Shown here piece after piece: positions 20,717-29,333 of a stretch of 45,969 nucleotides of DNA. The position numbers and the translations under genes are program-made. Source of the stretch: a virus; the IMG/VR virus record IMGVR_UViG_3300044691_000697, positions 1 through 45,969 of that record. One strand, written 5' to 3'. Positions within the stretch are counted from its first letter, which is position 1; the number at the start of each line of letters is the position of its first letter. The notes beneath the pieces are model-generated. The model did not search any database. It was not told where the DNA came from and worked only from the letters and a program-made list of their open reading frames with translations.

Positions 20717-22167
20717 AATACTCCACGATCGTAAAAGCCAAAGGCCAGGGGATCTCGGAGACCATCAAATGGGCGAGTCAGTCGCTGATCGGTTTCACCA
20801 CGTTCACAAAACCAGACTTCCAGGTCAGTTGGCACCACGCGTTGACGGCAAAGTACCTGATGAAATGGATCAAGGGGGATATCCAGAACCTGATCATTTC
20901 GGAGCCTCCTCGCCATGGCAAAACAGAGCTCGCCAGTCTTCGGACGCCGGCATTCATCCACGGCAGGAATCCAAATGCCAGAATTATCAGCACCTCGTAC
21001 GGCGATACGCTGGCGTCAAAGAACAACCGAGCGGTCCAAAAAATCATCGACTCGGAAGCCTACCGTCTGTTGTTCCCGAGCACGAAGCTCAACGGCGATC
21101 GCGGCAACATGGCCAAGGGCCGGTACTTAAGAAATTCGTCTGAGTTTGAAATCGTGAATCATCTTGGAACATATCGCTCGGCCGGTATCGGCGGCGGTAT
21201 CACGGGCACCGGTGCCGACTATCTGCTCATTGACGACCCGATCAAGAACCAAAAGCAGGCCGAATCTGAGGTGTACCGCGAAGAGGTTTGGAACTGGTGG
21301 TTGTCCACGGCGCTCACTCGTTTGGAAAAGGATTCGAAGGCCCTATTGATCATGACGCGATGGCACGAGGATGACTTGGCCGGCCGACTTCTTGAGCAGG
21401 CCGAATCAGATCCAAACGCTCTCCAGTGGACAGAGCTTCGTCTCCCTGCGATCAAGGAAGATGACAGCAATCCAGAGGATCCTCGAGAAATCGGCGATGC
21501 GCTCTGGCCCGAGAAGTATCCGATCGAGCGGCTAGAAATGCTGCGCAACACGCTGGGCCCGCGGTGGTTTGAATCACTCTTTCAGCAAAATCCGACTGCG
21601 CTCGAGGGTGGGATCATCAAGAATTCTTGGATCCAGTACTACACCGAGCTGCAAGCCAAGTTTGAAAAGTTGATCATGTCGACCGATGCCAACTTCAAAA
21701 AGGGCAACACCAATGACTTCGTCGTCGTCCAGATATGGGGCAAAGCCGGTCGATTCTATTATTTGCTCGACCAATGGCGCGAGCGCGCGGGATTTGTTCG
21801 AACCGTCGACGAGACCAAAAAATTGATATTGAAATGGCCGATGGCACTTCGCAAGGTGATCGAGACAAAAGCAAATGGCGACGCGATCATTGACCAACTG
21901 CAACATGAGAAGATCAGCGGTGTGGTCGGGTACAACCCTGGAAGCAATTCAAAGTCGGCTCGACTCGAATCGGTCTCGACGTTCTTCCGTGCCGGTGACA
22001 TTCTGTTTCCGCATCCGTCGATCGCGCCTTGGGTCCAGAACAACGTGCACGAAATTGTGAAATTCCCGAACGCGAAGCACGATGATACGGTGGATGCAAC
22101 AACTCAGGCTCTTATCGACATGATCGGCATTAGCACCGATTGGTTGTCTGACATGATCAATATGTAG
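20692..22167 (+). CDS. terL: Terminase large subunit
   Basis: A 491-residue packaging motor. The N-terminal ATPase shows Walker A EPPRHGKTE (71-79), a GTGADYLLIDDP Walker B (Asp171, Asp172) and coupling sequence ALLIMTRWHEDDL. The C-terminal nuclease starts near MSTDANFKKGNTND (Asp about 332) and contains KHDDTVDA near 462-469, the usual acidic triad of the RNase H-like fold. I chose ATG 20692 (GAGG upstream); the frame is open upstream from the TerS stop. It pumps DNA into the head through the portal at 22177 and cuts it. Confidence 0.93.
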   Translation: MSTPTFSVEYSTIVKAKGQGISETIKWASQSLIGFTTFTKPDFQVSWHHALTAKYLMKWIKGDIQNLIISEPPRHGKTELASLRTPAFIHGRNPNARIISTSYGDTLASKNNRAVQKIIDSEAYRLLFPSTKLNGDRGNMAKGRYLRNSSEFEIVNHLGTYRSAGIGGGITGTGADYLLIDDPIKNQKQAESEVYREEVWNWWLSTALTRLEKDSKALLIMTRWHEDDLAGRLLEQAESDPNALQWTELRLPAIKEDDSNPEDPREIGDALWPEKYPIERLEMLRNTLGPRWFESLFQQNPTALEGGIIKNSWIQYYTELQAKFEKLIMSTDANFKKGNTNDFVVVQIWGKAGRFYYLLDQWRERAGFVRTVDETKKLILKWPMALRKVIETKANGDAIIDQLQHEKISGVVGYNPGSNSKSARLESVSTFFRAGDILFPHPSIAPWVQNNVHEIVKFPNAKHDDTVDATTQALIDMIGISTDWLSDMINM

Positions 22168-22176
22168 GGGGATCGA

Positions 22177-23640
22177 ATGGCTGAAACTGGATTAGTGGAA
22201 CGAGTTAAAAAAGCGATAATGATGGACGGGTGGGCAAACATCCTCACTGGCCTTGGCATCAAGGGCCGCGATCGACGAATGTCGGCTCACATCCGCTGGT
22301 CTCCAATGATGCGTGAGGAGCAGGAAGAGATTTACGCAGCTGACGGCATCGCGAAGAAAATCATCGACACTATTCCAGATGAAGCCATGGAAAAGGGTTA
22401 CAAGATCACTGGCCTTGATCCAAAGCAGTTGAAATTTCTTCTCGCGAGACTCCAGGAGCTCAGATTCGACGAGCGATTCAATGAAGCATGGAAGAACGAC
22501 CGCATGCACGGCGGCGGCGGTATCTTTAAAGTCTGTGAAGACGGCGGCATGGAAACAAGAATGCCGGATCGAAAACTTCTCGCGCTCAACGTCATGACTC
22601 GTTGGGATCTTTGGATCTGGGCGACGAATATCATCGGCGATGTGACGAACTCGCGCTTTGGCGAACCCGAAGCGTATCAACTTCAGATCTCTGAGGGACA
22701 GAAAACCTACTCGCAGCCCATTCACTGGACTCGCATCGTTCGATTCCCAGGGACTTATTTGCCGCGCCAGTTGAGAAAACTTAACAACTATTGGGGTGAT
22801 TCTGAACTCAACCGTTTGAAAAATGCGATTCGAAACTATTCGACTGCGCACGACGCGATCGCGGCTTCGATCGAAGACTTCTCAATCCCTGTCATGAAGA
22901 TCACCGGCCTTCATCAGCTAGTTGCATCCAACAGCGATCAAACGGTGATCAAGCGTCTCGAGATCGCGAACATGGCAAAGTCGATTGCTCGCACCATTAT
23001 TTTGGATGCTGAGAAAGAAGAATTCACACACGCGACTCGCCAGGTGACTGGTCTCGCGGATCTCATGGACAAGGTTGAAGGTCGTCTCGTCACTGAAACC
23101 AACATGCCAAAGACCAAATTGTTCGGCACTTCGCCAAAGGGATTGGGCGGTGAAGGAGGTCATGAAGAGGTCAACTGGTATGACTACGTGAAGGCGCAAC
23201 AACAAACCTATTTGAAGCCGAGAATGATCGAAGTCATTCGACACATTGTTAAAACCGAAATGAAAAACGTTGATCCATCAACTGTCGATATAGAATTCAA
23301 TCCGCTTTGGCAAATGGATGAAAAAGAACAGGCATCGGTACGCTACCAAACTGCACAGGCCGATCAGATCTATATTCAAAATCAGGTGTTGGATCCTACG
23401 GAAGTTGCCAAGTCTCGTTTCGGCTCTGGCAAGTACTCGATTGATACAACCATCGATATGGACATGCGCGAGCCATCGGGAGCGCTTGAGCGACCGGATC
23501 CTCCAGAGCCCCCCACTGGTAAAAATCCTAAGGATCCAAAAAGTCCTGTCGACACTTCCAAAGAAGGAACTGAAGATCCAGCAGAGCAAGAGACAACTCG
23601 TCCGGGTGGCGAAGTTCAAAAGAAGAAGGGTAAAAAATGA
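22177..23640 (+). CDS. Portal protein, DUF1073 type
   Basis: A 487-residue portal of the DUF1073 (anti-CBASS-type portal fold) family. Markers are EEIYAADGIAKKIIDTIPDEAMEKG (51-75 region), GGGGIFKVCEDG, PIHWTRIVRFPGTYLP and the end of the barrel, KLFGTSPKGLGGEGGHEEVNWYDYV (each shown in part), followed by a helical crown region and a proline- and charge-rich tail (from about 430). It forms the twelve-fold entry ring for DNA. It follows terL by nine bases, and its stop overlaps the next ATG. Confidence 0.88.
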   Translation: MAETGLVERVKKAIMMDGWANILTGLGIKGRDRRMSAHIRWSPMMREEQEEIYAADGIAKKIIDTIPDEAMEKGYKITGLDPKQLKFLLARLQELRFDERFNEAWKNDRMHGGGGIFKVCEDGGMETRMPDRKLLALNVMTRWDLWIWATNIIGDVTNSRFGEPEAYQLQISEGQKTYSQPIHWTRIVRFPGTYLPRQLRKLNNYWGDSELNRLKNAIRNYSTAHDAIAASIEDFSIPVMKITGLHQLVASNSDQTVIKRLEIANMAKSIARTIILDAEKEEFTHATRQVTGLADLMDKVEGRLVTETNMPKTKLFGTSPKGLGGEGGHEEVNWYDYVKAQQQTYLKPRMIEVIRHIVKTEMKNVDPSTVDIEFNPLWQMDEKEQASVRYQTAQADQIYIQNQVLDPTEVAKSRFGSGKYSIDTTIDMDMREPSGALERPDPPEPPTGKNPKDPKSPVDTSKEGTEDPAEQETTRPGGEVQKKKGKK

Positions 23641-23870
23641 AACTAGCAGTCAGAAAAGAGCCAGGTCACATTCCAGGCGGCGGCTTTCACTACATGCTTT
23701 TTCCTATGAAAATGGAGAGCGACTTCCATGCACACGCGTTCGCATTGATGGGTTACATCATCGTTGAAACGTCCGAAGAAGATGGCGAGAGGCTCCTTAA
23801 AGAAGCAAGGGCAGCATTGAAACATCAATGTGAAGTCGCACTCATGGCGGATGCAGCTGAACAAAAATGA
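23637..23870 (+). CDS. Small protein between portal and head morphogenesis genes
   Basis: A 77-residue protein with ATGA overlaps on both sides. It begins with beta-type sequence (MKLAVRKEPGHIPGGGFHYML), contains several His residues and ends in a helix (GERLLKEARAALKHQCEVAL). Its place suggests a head-assembly role, but no family is recognised. Confidence 0.55.
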   Translation: MKLAVRKEPGHIPGGGFHYMLFPMKMESDFHAHAFALMGYIIVETSEEDGERLLKEARAALKHQCEVALMADAAEQK

Positions 23871-24736
23871 AACTGAATCAGCGATTGATCAAATTTGCGA
23901 TGTTACAGAAGCGTGGGAAAAAACTCCCGCGATTTCCGCGTTCGATCGCGCCGAAAGGAATTGAACGTGAATACGAAAGAGCCATCGTTCCATATCTGCA
24001 AGCCTACAAGCGAGTCGTCGACACTCACGTCATGCACCGACTCGCGGGACTGGCAAGCTCAGTTTACTTGCATAGAGATTCCGCCGATGACGTACTCGGA
24101 GCGTTTGATGGAATTCCAATCGCTCTGCAAAGAGAGTTTACTGAAGACGACTTGCGTGAACTGGCCTTCAAATTCGGATATTCGGTCAGCGAGTTCAACG
24201 AGAAGATTCTAAAGAAGCAATTTAAAGAAGTGCTCGGTCTCGATCTGCTCATGGATGAACCGTATCTCAATGACACTCTTCAAATGTTTGCGGCGTCGAA
24301 CGCGACGCTGATCACGAACGTCACTGAAGCTGCGACAAATAAGATACAAGCGATGGCATTCGAAGGCTTTCGAACCGGTCGTCGGTGGGAAGACATTTCA
24401 TCCGACATTGAAGACTACATCGATCCTGAAACTGGTCCTCCGCGCGCGCGCGCGCGCCTGATCGCAAGAGATCAAGTCAGCAAACTCAATGGGAATCTGA
24501 CTCAGCTTCGACAAGAAAAACTTGGTGTGGAGCGTTACACGTGGCGCACGATGCTTGATGAGCGAGTCCGCGACGATCACTCGACAAAAGAGGGTGAGAT
24601 TTTCGATTGGGATGATCCGCCTGCTGATACAGGCCACCCCGGCGACGATATTCAGTGCCGGTGCTACGCGGAACCGATACTCGACGACCTGGTAGATGAC
24701 GACGAGAACGACGAGTCAGAAGACCAGGAAGAATAA
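23867..24736 (+). CDS. MuF-like head morphogenesis protein
   Basis: A 289-residue minor head protein of the SPP1 gp7/Mu F family. The C-terminal part carries the MuF signature: ARLIARDQVSKLNGNLTQLRQ, YTWRTMLDERVRDDHSTKEG and GDDIQCRCYAEP (each in part), with the Cys pair CRC and the H-P-G-D turn. The N-terminal half is helical and should contact the portal. The tail from about 270 is a run of Asp and Glu. The stretch coding for PPRARARL is (CG)8. Such proteins are injected or help start head assembly. Confidence 0.85.
   Translation: MKLNQRLIKFAMLQKRGKKLPRFPRSIAPKGIEREYERAIVPYLQAYKRVVDTHVMHRLAGLASSVYLHRDSADDVLGAFDGIPIALQREFTEDDLRELAFKFGYSVSEFNEKILKKQFKEVLGLDLLMDEPYLNDTLQMFAASNATLITNVTEAATNKIQAMAFEGFRTGRRWEDISSDIEDYIDPETGPPRARARLIARDQVSKLNGNLTQLRQEKLGVERYTWRTMLDERVRDDHSTKEGEIFDWDDPPADTGHPGDDIQCRCYAEPILDDLVDDDENDESEDQEE
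24441..24457. repeat. Alternating CG tract, (CG)8C
   Basis: Seventeen bases of strictly alternating C and G inside the MuF-like gene, coding for Arg-Ala-Arg-Ala. Such tracts are prone to Z-DNA and replication slippage. A shorter one (GC)6-like lies near 30299-30311. Confidence 0.7.
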
Positions 24737-24780
24737 TTTTTATTGTCACGTAGCATCCAAGTCGGTCAGAATCTGAAGCC

Positions 24781-25971
24781 ATGAAGCGTACATTCAAACA
24801 CGTGATCAAGATGGACAAGGCCGAGAGAACCTCGCAAGGGTATCTTCGCGCGCCTGCTTATCTCACGCGGACTGGCGTTCTCAAGTATAAGACTACAGAC
24901 GGGAATGTCATTCGCGAGCTTCGTCATCCCGACGATGTTTTCAAGAAAGAATCCTACCAAGGTCTGGCTTCTCAACCCCTGACAAACGAGCATCCAAAAC
25001 AGTTGCTCAACGCCACGAATACAAAGGGCACGATGATCGGTTGGGTTGGAGATGAAGTCGAGCCAGAAGAAATATACTTGAAATCGATGGTAACGATAGT
25101 TGATGATGACGCTATCGCCGATGTGAACAGTGGAAAAGTTGAACTCAGTTGTGGCTACACGGCTGAGTTGAAAAAGGAAACTGGGATCTACAACGGCGAG
25201 CCCTACGACGTCCGGCAAACGAATATCGAATACAACCATGTGTCCCTCGTAAAAAAAGGGCGCGCTGGCGAGAATGTTCGACTGATTCTAGACTCGGACG
25301 ACGTAGATATTGAAGGCGGTTACGAACCTGTTTCAGAGGAGAAAATAATGGGTAAAATTAAAATCGGTGACAAGGAGTTCGATGCATCTTCCGAGTTGTG
25401 CGACGCTATCAAAAATCAGATGGCGGCGATGGATTCGAAATTGAAGGAGATGAACGACAAAATGGCAGTCATGGTTCCAAAAGACCAAGGCGCAAAAGAT
25501 CCTGAAGAAATGAATGCGAAGCTGAAAAATGCTTCTAAAAAAGCCGACGAAGCTGAAGCGCGAGCTGACGGTCTCGAAGCTGAGTTGAAAGAACTCAAGG
25601 TCCGCATGGACGGCAAAGATGGAAGCGGTTTATTCCAGAAGGCTGTTGCCGAGCGCGTGAGCCTCGAAAAAACTGCTGCTTTGGTTTTGAAAGATGTCAA
25701 ATTGGATGGCAAATCCAACATTGAAATCATGAAGGAAGTCGTTATCGCAAAATTCCCGTCCACGAAATTGGATGGCAAGGGCGAAACGTACATCCAAGCC
25801 CGCTACGATCACGCGGTTGAGTTGATCGAAATTGACGACGCCAACGTTGAGAAGTTGAAAACGGTTTTGAATCCTGTTCATCGCGGGGACGGTTCGGAAG
25901 TTCCAAGTCCTGAAGATGCTCGGAAAAAATCGTGGGAAGCCGATCAAATCGCTTGGAAAAGAAAGGTATAA
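24781..25971 (+). CDS. Head maturation protease with C-terminal scaffold, DUF2213
   Basis: A 396-residue protein. Residues 1-180 match the DUF2213 protease family: ERTSQGYLRAPAYLTRTGVL, LTNEHP, SMVTIVDDDAIADV, ELSCGYTA and the YNHVSLVKKGRAG end, with the H and S residues expected for a serine protease (His70 in NEHP, Ser about 124). Residues 190-396 are a helical, charged scaffold with a coiled coil (KKADEAEARADGLEAELKELK in part) that contains LFQKAVAERVSLEKTA. The start ATG 24781 lacks a good ribosome site. A second start for the scaffold is at 25348. Confidence 0.82.
   Translation: MKRTFKHVIKMDKAERTSQGYLRAPAYLTRTGVLKYKTTDGNVIRELRHPDDVFKKESYQGLASQPLTNEHPKQLLNATNTKGTMIGWVGDEVEPEEIYLKSMVTIVDDDAIADVNSGKVELSCGYTAELKKETGIYNGEPYDVRQTNIEYNHVSLVKKGRAGENVRLILDSDDVDIEGGYEPVSEEKIMGKIKIGDKEFDASSELCDAIKNQMAAMDSKLKEMNDKMAVMVPKDQGAKDPEEMNAKLKNASKKADEAEARADGLEAELKELKVRMDGKDGSGLFQKAVAERVSLEKTAALVLKDVKLDGKSNIEIMKEVVIAKFPSTKLDGKGETYIQARYDHAVELIEIDDANVEKLKTVLNPVHRGDGSEVPSPEDARKKSWEADQIAWKRKV
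25348..25971 (+). CDS. Nested scaffold protein from an internal start
   Basis: Inside the protease gene an ATG at 25348 is preceded by AGAGGAG at six-base spacing, far better than the site of the full gene. It gives a 207-residue protein beginning MGKIKIGDKEFDASS, equal to the scaffold half. Nested scaffold genes within protease genes are known in lambda (Nu3) and others, so excess scaffold can be made from the same frame. Predicted, not shown. Confidence 0.6.
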   Translation: MGKIKIGDKEFDASSELCDAIKNQMAAMDSKLKEMNDKMAVMVPKDQGAKDPEEMNAKLKNASKKADEAEARADGLEAELKELKVRMDGKDGSGLFQKAVAERVSLEKTAALVLKDVKLDGKSNIEIMKEVVIAKFPSTKLDGKGETYIQARYDHAVELIEIDDANVEKLKTVLNPVHRGDGSEVPSPEDARKKSWEADQIAWKRKV

Positions 25972-25983
25972 AGGGGGTTTATC

Positions 25984-26781
25984 ATGGCAGGACAAAGTTC
26001 ATACAGTTTTTATCCTAAAAAAGCTTTCGCCGGTATGTTGGCAGACATTGGTCTGAAACGAATGGCGGGTTATTTGAATCCGAACGTTGCTTTGTACATT
26101 GGCTGCTTGGCAGTCCGTGACGCAGCAGACGGTGAAGCAAAACATCCAGTTGCAGCGAGCGACATCAGCACCTTGAATAAAATCTTGGGCGTTGTTGCAC
26201 ATGCTCACAACTATGAATCAAACGTCGGTGACGGTCTCGCGCCTCACTACAACGTGAATCAAGCTGTGAACGTTCTTCGCCAAGGCACTATCTGGGTTCA
26301 ACCTGAGCAAGTGGTTACTCCGAATGATCCTGTTTATGTTCGCTTCGCCAACGGCATCGCTGACGTGACCAAGATCCAAAAGGGTTCTTTCCGCAAAGAT
26401 CCAGACGGAACTGCACAGATCACGACTCTGACTCCGACGGCCAACGTGAACGACGGCTTCATGGTTTCGATCCTTGATCGTTTCGGAAACGAAGTCGCAT
26501 CGGTGGCATACGAATCCGGAGCTTCGACAACTGCGGCAGCAATCGTGACGGGCCTCAAGCTTGCTCTCGGTACTGTTCCAGGAATCACTCTTAGCGGATC
26601 TAGCACCCTGGTCTTGACTTCGGCTGTAGCTGGAGCGGGTTTCAGTGTGAACGTGAGCGCTAACTTGGCGGCTGTGGCAACGCAACCCAATGTTCAGTCG
26701 GCGGAATTGTTACCAAACGCGAAATGGTTGAACTCGAGTGCGAGTAACGACGGTTTTGCACAACTCGAAGTACTCTACTAA
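25984..26781 (+). CDS. Head decoration/structural cement-like protein with inserted beta domain
   Basis: A 265-residue structural protein between protease and capsid gene, the usual place for a capsid cement protein. Residues 1-135 resemble small phage cement proteins (GYLNPNVALYIGCLAVRD, NVLRQGTIWVQPEQVVTPNDPVYVR in part). Residues about 145-232 form a separate domain (AQITTLTPTANVNDGFMVSI, AAAIVTGLKLALGTV, LVLTSAVAGAGFSV in part) that recurs in the sheath and in the baseplate J protein of this genome. The end returns to the cement domain (SNDGFAQLEVLY). GGGGG lies before the start. Confidence 0.7.
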   Translation: MAGQSSYSFYPKKAFAGMLADIGLKRMAGYLNPNVALYIGCLAVRDAADGEAKHPVAASDISTLNKILGVVAHAHNYESNVGDGLAPHYNVNQAVNVLRQGTIWVQPEQVVTPNDPVYVRFANGIADVTKIQKGSFRKDPDGTAQITTLTPTANVNDGFMVSILDRFGNEVASVAYESGASTTAAAIVTGLKLALGTVPGITLSGSSTLVLTSAVAGAGFSVNVSANLAAVATQPNVQSAELLPNAKWLNSSASNDGFAQLEVLY

Positions 26782-26791
26782 GGAGGGTGAA

Positions 26792-27718
26792 GTGAAAAGA
26801 CATTTAATGCTCGACGATGGTGAATCAGTTTTCTTCGCTCGTGAGCTTCAGTTTGTAAAATCGAAAACATACGACATCAAGTATGCGAATCTTAAAGCTC
26901 GTCAACTGTTCCCGGTTTCAAACGAAGCCGGCCCAGGCGCTGAGACGATCGCGTACGAATCCTACGATCACGTTGGAATCGCGAAAGTGATTTCTTCGTA
27001 CTCGGATGAACTGCCTCGCGCAGACATCAAAGGAATCTTGAACGTTTCTCTCGTGAAGTCTCTCGGCTCAAGCTACGGCTACAGCCTCCAAGAGATTCGC
27101 GCGGCGAAAATGAAAGGCATTCCTTTGACTCAGCGTAAAGCGAACGCAGCCAAGCGTGCGATCCTCTCGAAAGAGAACCAGATTGCATTCGGTGGCGACG
27201 CTGACAGCGGTCTCATCGGATTCATCAGCAACCCGAATATTTCGACTACGACTATTCCTGCTGACGGAACGGCTTCGGCCACTACGTTTGCATCGAAGAC
27301 ACCGGCTCAGATCCTCCGGGATTTGCACGCTGTTGCGAACTTCGTTGTAGCGAATACGATCGAGGTTGAGATTCCAGACACGATGATCATGCCGATCATT
27401 CAACGGAACTACATCTTTTCGACTCCCTGGAGCACCACTGGTGACGGGAAGACGATCGGTGAGTTGTTCCTTGAGCAATCGCCGTACATCAAAGAGATCG
27501 TTGCAGTCGACCAGCTCAAGGCAGCTGGCTCCGCAGGCAGTGATCGCTTGATGGTGTACCGTAAAGATCCTGAGGCTTTGACTCTCGAGATCCCACAAGA
27601 TTTCGAGCAGCTCGAAGAACAACCGAAGGGTCTTGAGTATATCGTTCCGTGTCACTCGCGAATCGGTGGCGTTGTAGTTTACTACCCGCTGTCAATCGCG
27701 TACGCTGACGGTATCTGA
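26792..27718 (+). CDS. Major capsid protein, DUF2184
   Basis: A 308-residue capsid protein of the DUF2184 family with the HK97 fold. The pattern QLFPVSNEAGPGAETIAYESYD, VSLVKSLGSSYGYSLQEIRAAKM, KANAAKRAI, FGGDADSGLIGFISNPN and the end LEYIVPCHSRIGGVVVYYP (all in part) is characteristic. Start is GTG at 26792, with AAGGAGGG directly upstream. A strong terminator follows at 27744, so it closes the head transcript. Confidence 0.9.
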   Translation: MKRHLMLDDGESVFFARELQFVKSKTYDIKYANLKARQLFPVSNEAGPGAETIAYESYDHVGIAKVISSYSDELPRADIKGILNVSLVKSLGSSYGYSLQEIRAAKMKGIPLTQRKANAAKRAILSKENQIAFGGDADSGLIGFISNPNISTTTIPADGTASATTFASKTPAQILRDLHAVANFVVANTIEVEIPDTMIMPIIQRNYIFSTPWSTTGDGKTIGELFLEQSPYIKEIVAVDQLKAAGSAGSDRLMVYRKDPEALTLEIPQDFEQLEEQPKGLEYIVPCHSRIGGVVVYYPLSIAYADGI

Positions 27719-27743
27719 TCTCCTGTAAAATCGGATGTGCTTG

Positions 27744-27773
27744 AAAACCCGGGTTGAAAGACCCGGGTTTTTT
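27744..27773 (+). terminator. Strong intrinsic terminator after the capsid gene
   Basis: AAAACCCGGGT pairs perfectly with ACCCGGGTTTT (11 bp) around a TGAAAG loop and runs into six T (27768-27773). It begins 26 bases after the capsid stop and should end or sharply reduce transcription there. Confidence 0.9.
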
Positions 27774-27831
27774 ATTGCCTGAAATCCTTTAGTCTGATTC
27801 AGTAGTCCTACATCTAACCAAGGAGTGCGTG

Positions 27832-28287
27832 ATGAAAATCGTCGTGATTTATAACAGGCCCAGCGTCATGGGAATTCAAGGTCCAAAGGGTGAGCTATTG
27901 AAACTGCTTGCCGGTGCAAACGTTGTCGACTTCGATCTATGGAAGGCAACTTCGTCTCATCCAATCGTAAAATCATTGATCGATGAAGGAGTCATTGAAT
28001 TCAAATTGCCGAGCGAGAAGACAAAGCCAGAAGTCTATTTACAATCTGTTAGCAACAGAGACGCGATCGATCTTGTAAAGAAAACAATCGACGCAGAGCT
28101 GTTGAAAACATGGGCTCAAAAAGAAACTCGCAAGCCAGTGGTCAAAGCTCTCGAGGAGCAGATCAAAGCTCTCAATGCGCCTCCGGTGTATCGCGAGCGA
28201 ACCAAAGAAGACGATGAGGGCGAACCAATCGTTAAAAAGCAGGATACAGACGAGTTGCCTCCTGACGACACAGACGACGCGGAGTAA
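27832..28287 (+). CDS. Hypothetical protein of the connector region
   Basis: A 151-residue protein starting at ATG 27832 (AGGAG six bases upstream; GTG at 27829 is possible). The first 70 residues are beta-type (KIVVIYNRPSVMGIQGPKGE) and the rest helical with an acidic tail ending DDTDDAE. Together with the terminator upstream this gene starts a new transcript. No family recognised; a head-completion role is inferred from position. Confidence 0.55.
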   Translation: MKIVVIYNRPSVMGIQGPKGELLKLLAGANVVDFDLWKATSSHPIVKSLIDEGVIEFKLPSEKTKPEVYLQSVSNRDAIDLVKKTIDAELLKTWAQKETRKPVVKALEEQIKALNAPPVYRERTKEDDEGEPIVKKQDTDELPPDDTDDAE

Positions 28288-28290
28288 AAA

Positions 28291-28842
28291 ATGAGACTGA
28301 TAATTTGTGGAATGAAAGCAGAAGCCGATATCGCTATGGCAAAATTTCCTGGCGATTCGGTTGTGATAGGCGCCGGCAACTCAAGACGTTTGAGAGCTCA
28401 ATTGTCTCGGCTGTCGACCAATATTTATACATCAGTCGTTTCGTTTGGCGTTTGCGGTGGGCTTCATGAAGGGTTGGCAGTTGGTCAACTCTTGAGTGGC
28501 GATGCGGTGATAGGACAAGATAAGATCGTCGCGGATCCGTCTGCGAAACTTCTTCTTGGCCGAAGATCCGGAGCGTTTGGAGTTGATACCGAAACCCACA
28601 TCGCAAAAGAATACGCAGAGTCGAGAAATATTCCATTTCAAGTCGCGCGCGCGGTTCTCGATACGGTTGATCAACAAGTGCCGCCGGCTGCATTGTTGCC
28701 ACTGAATCGCGACGGAAGTCCCGACAAAGTGGCGATCGCAAAGTCAGTTTTCTTTCATCCTTTTCAAATTCCAATGTTGGTCCAGCTTGGACTTCAACAA
28801 AACACAGCACTGAAGATGCTGAAAGAGGTCACGCTTTTATGA
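28291..28842 (+). CDS. Nucleoside phosphorylase-like protein (HpnG-like)
   Basis: A 183-residue protein of the purine nucleoside phosphorylase/MTA-SAH nucleosidase superfamily. It has the phosphate-side SFGVCGGLH loop (51-59), FGVDTETH with the ribose/base Glu101, and RAVLDTVD with Asp124 as proton donor. The tail PPAALLPLNRDGSPDKVAIA and PFQIPMLVQL follows the order found in hopanoid-associated phosphorylases (HpnG), which release adenine from adenosylhopane. It lacks about 40 residues in the middle compared with HpnG proteins as I know them. It sits among connector genes where no such enzyme is expected. Its stop overlaps the next ATG in ATGA. Confidence 0.7.
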   Translation: MRLIICGMKAEADIAMAKFPGDSVVIGAGNSRRLRAQLSRLSTNIYTSVVSFGVCGGLHEGLAVGQLLSGDAVIGQDKIVADPSAKLLLGRRSGAFGVDTETHIAKEYAESRNIPFQVARAVLDTVDQQVPPAALLPLNRDGSPDKVAIAKSVFFHPFQIPMLVQLGLQQNTALKMLKEVTLL

Positions 28843-29099
28843 AGAATTCAAGAAAACCACAAGTAGTCGTCGTCACGCGACCCGATGGCAGTGAGCATGA
28901 GTACCCTTCTCAGACGAAAGCTGGCGAGATCGAACAGATTACGCAGTCTCAAATTTCTCTGTTGTGCCGTGGGTACTGCGATGAAATCAAGGGATACAAG
29001 GCTCGATTTAAAGACGCTCCGAAATCGGTCGAACAAGTAGAACCAAAACCAGAACCTCATTCGCAGCTCGACGACTCAGACGACGAGGGTTACTTCTAA
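28839..29099 (+). CDS. Small protein with NUMOD1-like motif
   Basis: An 86-residue protein, ATGA-coupled to the phosphorylase-like gene. VTRPDGSEHEYPSQTKAGEIE followed by QSQISLLCRGYCDEIKGYKARF (in part) resembles the NUMOD1 DNA-binding motif of homing endonucleases (a beta-hairpin then a helix-turn-helix with CxG), but no nuclease domain follows; the tail is acidic. It could be a small DNA- or head-binding protein. Confidence 0.5.
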   Translation: MKNSRKPQVVVVTRPDGSEHEYPSQTKAGEIEQITQSQISLLCRGYCDEIKGYKARFKDAPKSVEQVEPKPEPHSQLDDSDDEGYF

Positions 29100-29302
29100 T
29101 GGGTCAGGCAAAAGACAAGGTGAAAGCCAAGTACGATGCCGAGCAATCGCGTCGCCGACAGATCGCGTACAATTCGACGATTCCTCGACGAGTGATCAAG
29201 GCCATCGTATTCGCTGTACTTTGGATTCCAATGTACACTTGTTGGGCGGCCGCTCAGGCTTTCAGACAAGACAAATGGCCTTGGGATATCGAGTCGATGT
29301 AG
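29099..29302 (+). CDS. Small single-span membrane protein
   Basis: A 67-residue protein starting at ATG 29099 (TAATG overlap). A basic start (KDKVKAKYDAEQSRRRQ) precedes one hydrophobic segment (about 33-52, VIKAIVFAVLWIPMYTCWAA) and a short aromatic tail. A membrane protein in the connector block is odd; function unknown. Confidence 0.5.
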   Translation: MGQAKDKVKAKYDAEQSRRRQIAYNSTIPRRVIKAIVFAVLWIPMYTCWAAAQAFRQDKWPWDIESM

Positions 29303-29333
29303 TCTAGGTCCAGTTCATGGTTTGTTGTTGATC

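Noticed and set aside
28839-29099. Homing endonuclease
   Set aside because: Only a NUMOD1-like motif is present; no HNH or GIY-YIG nuclease domain follows.
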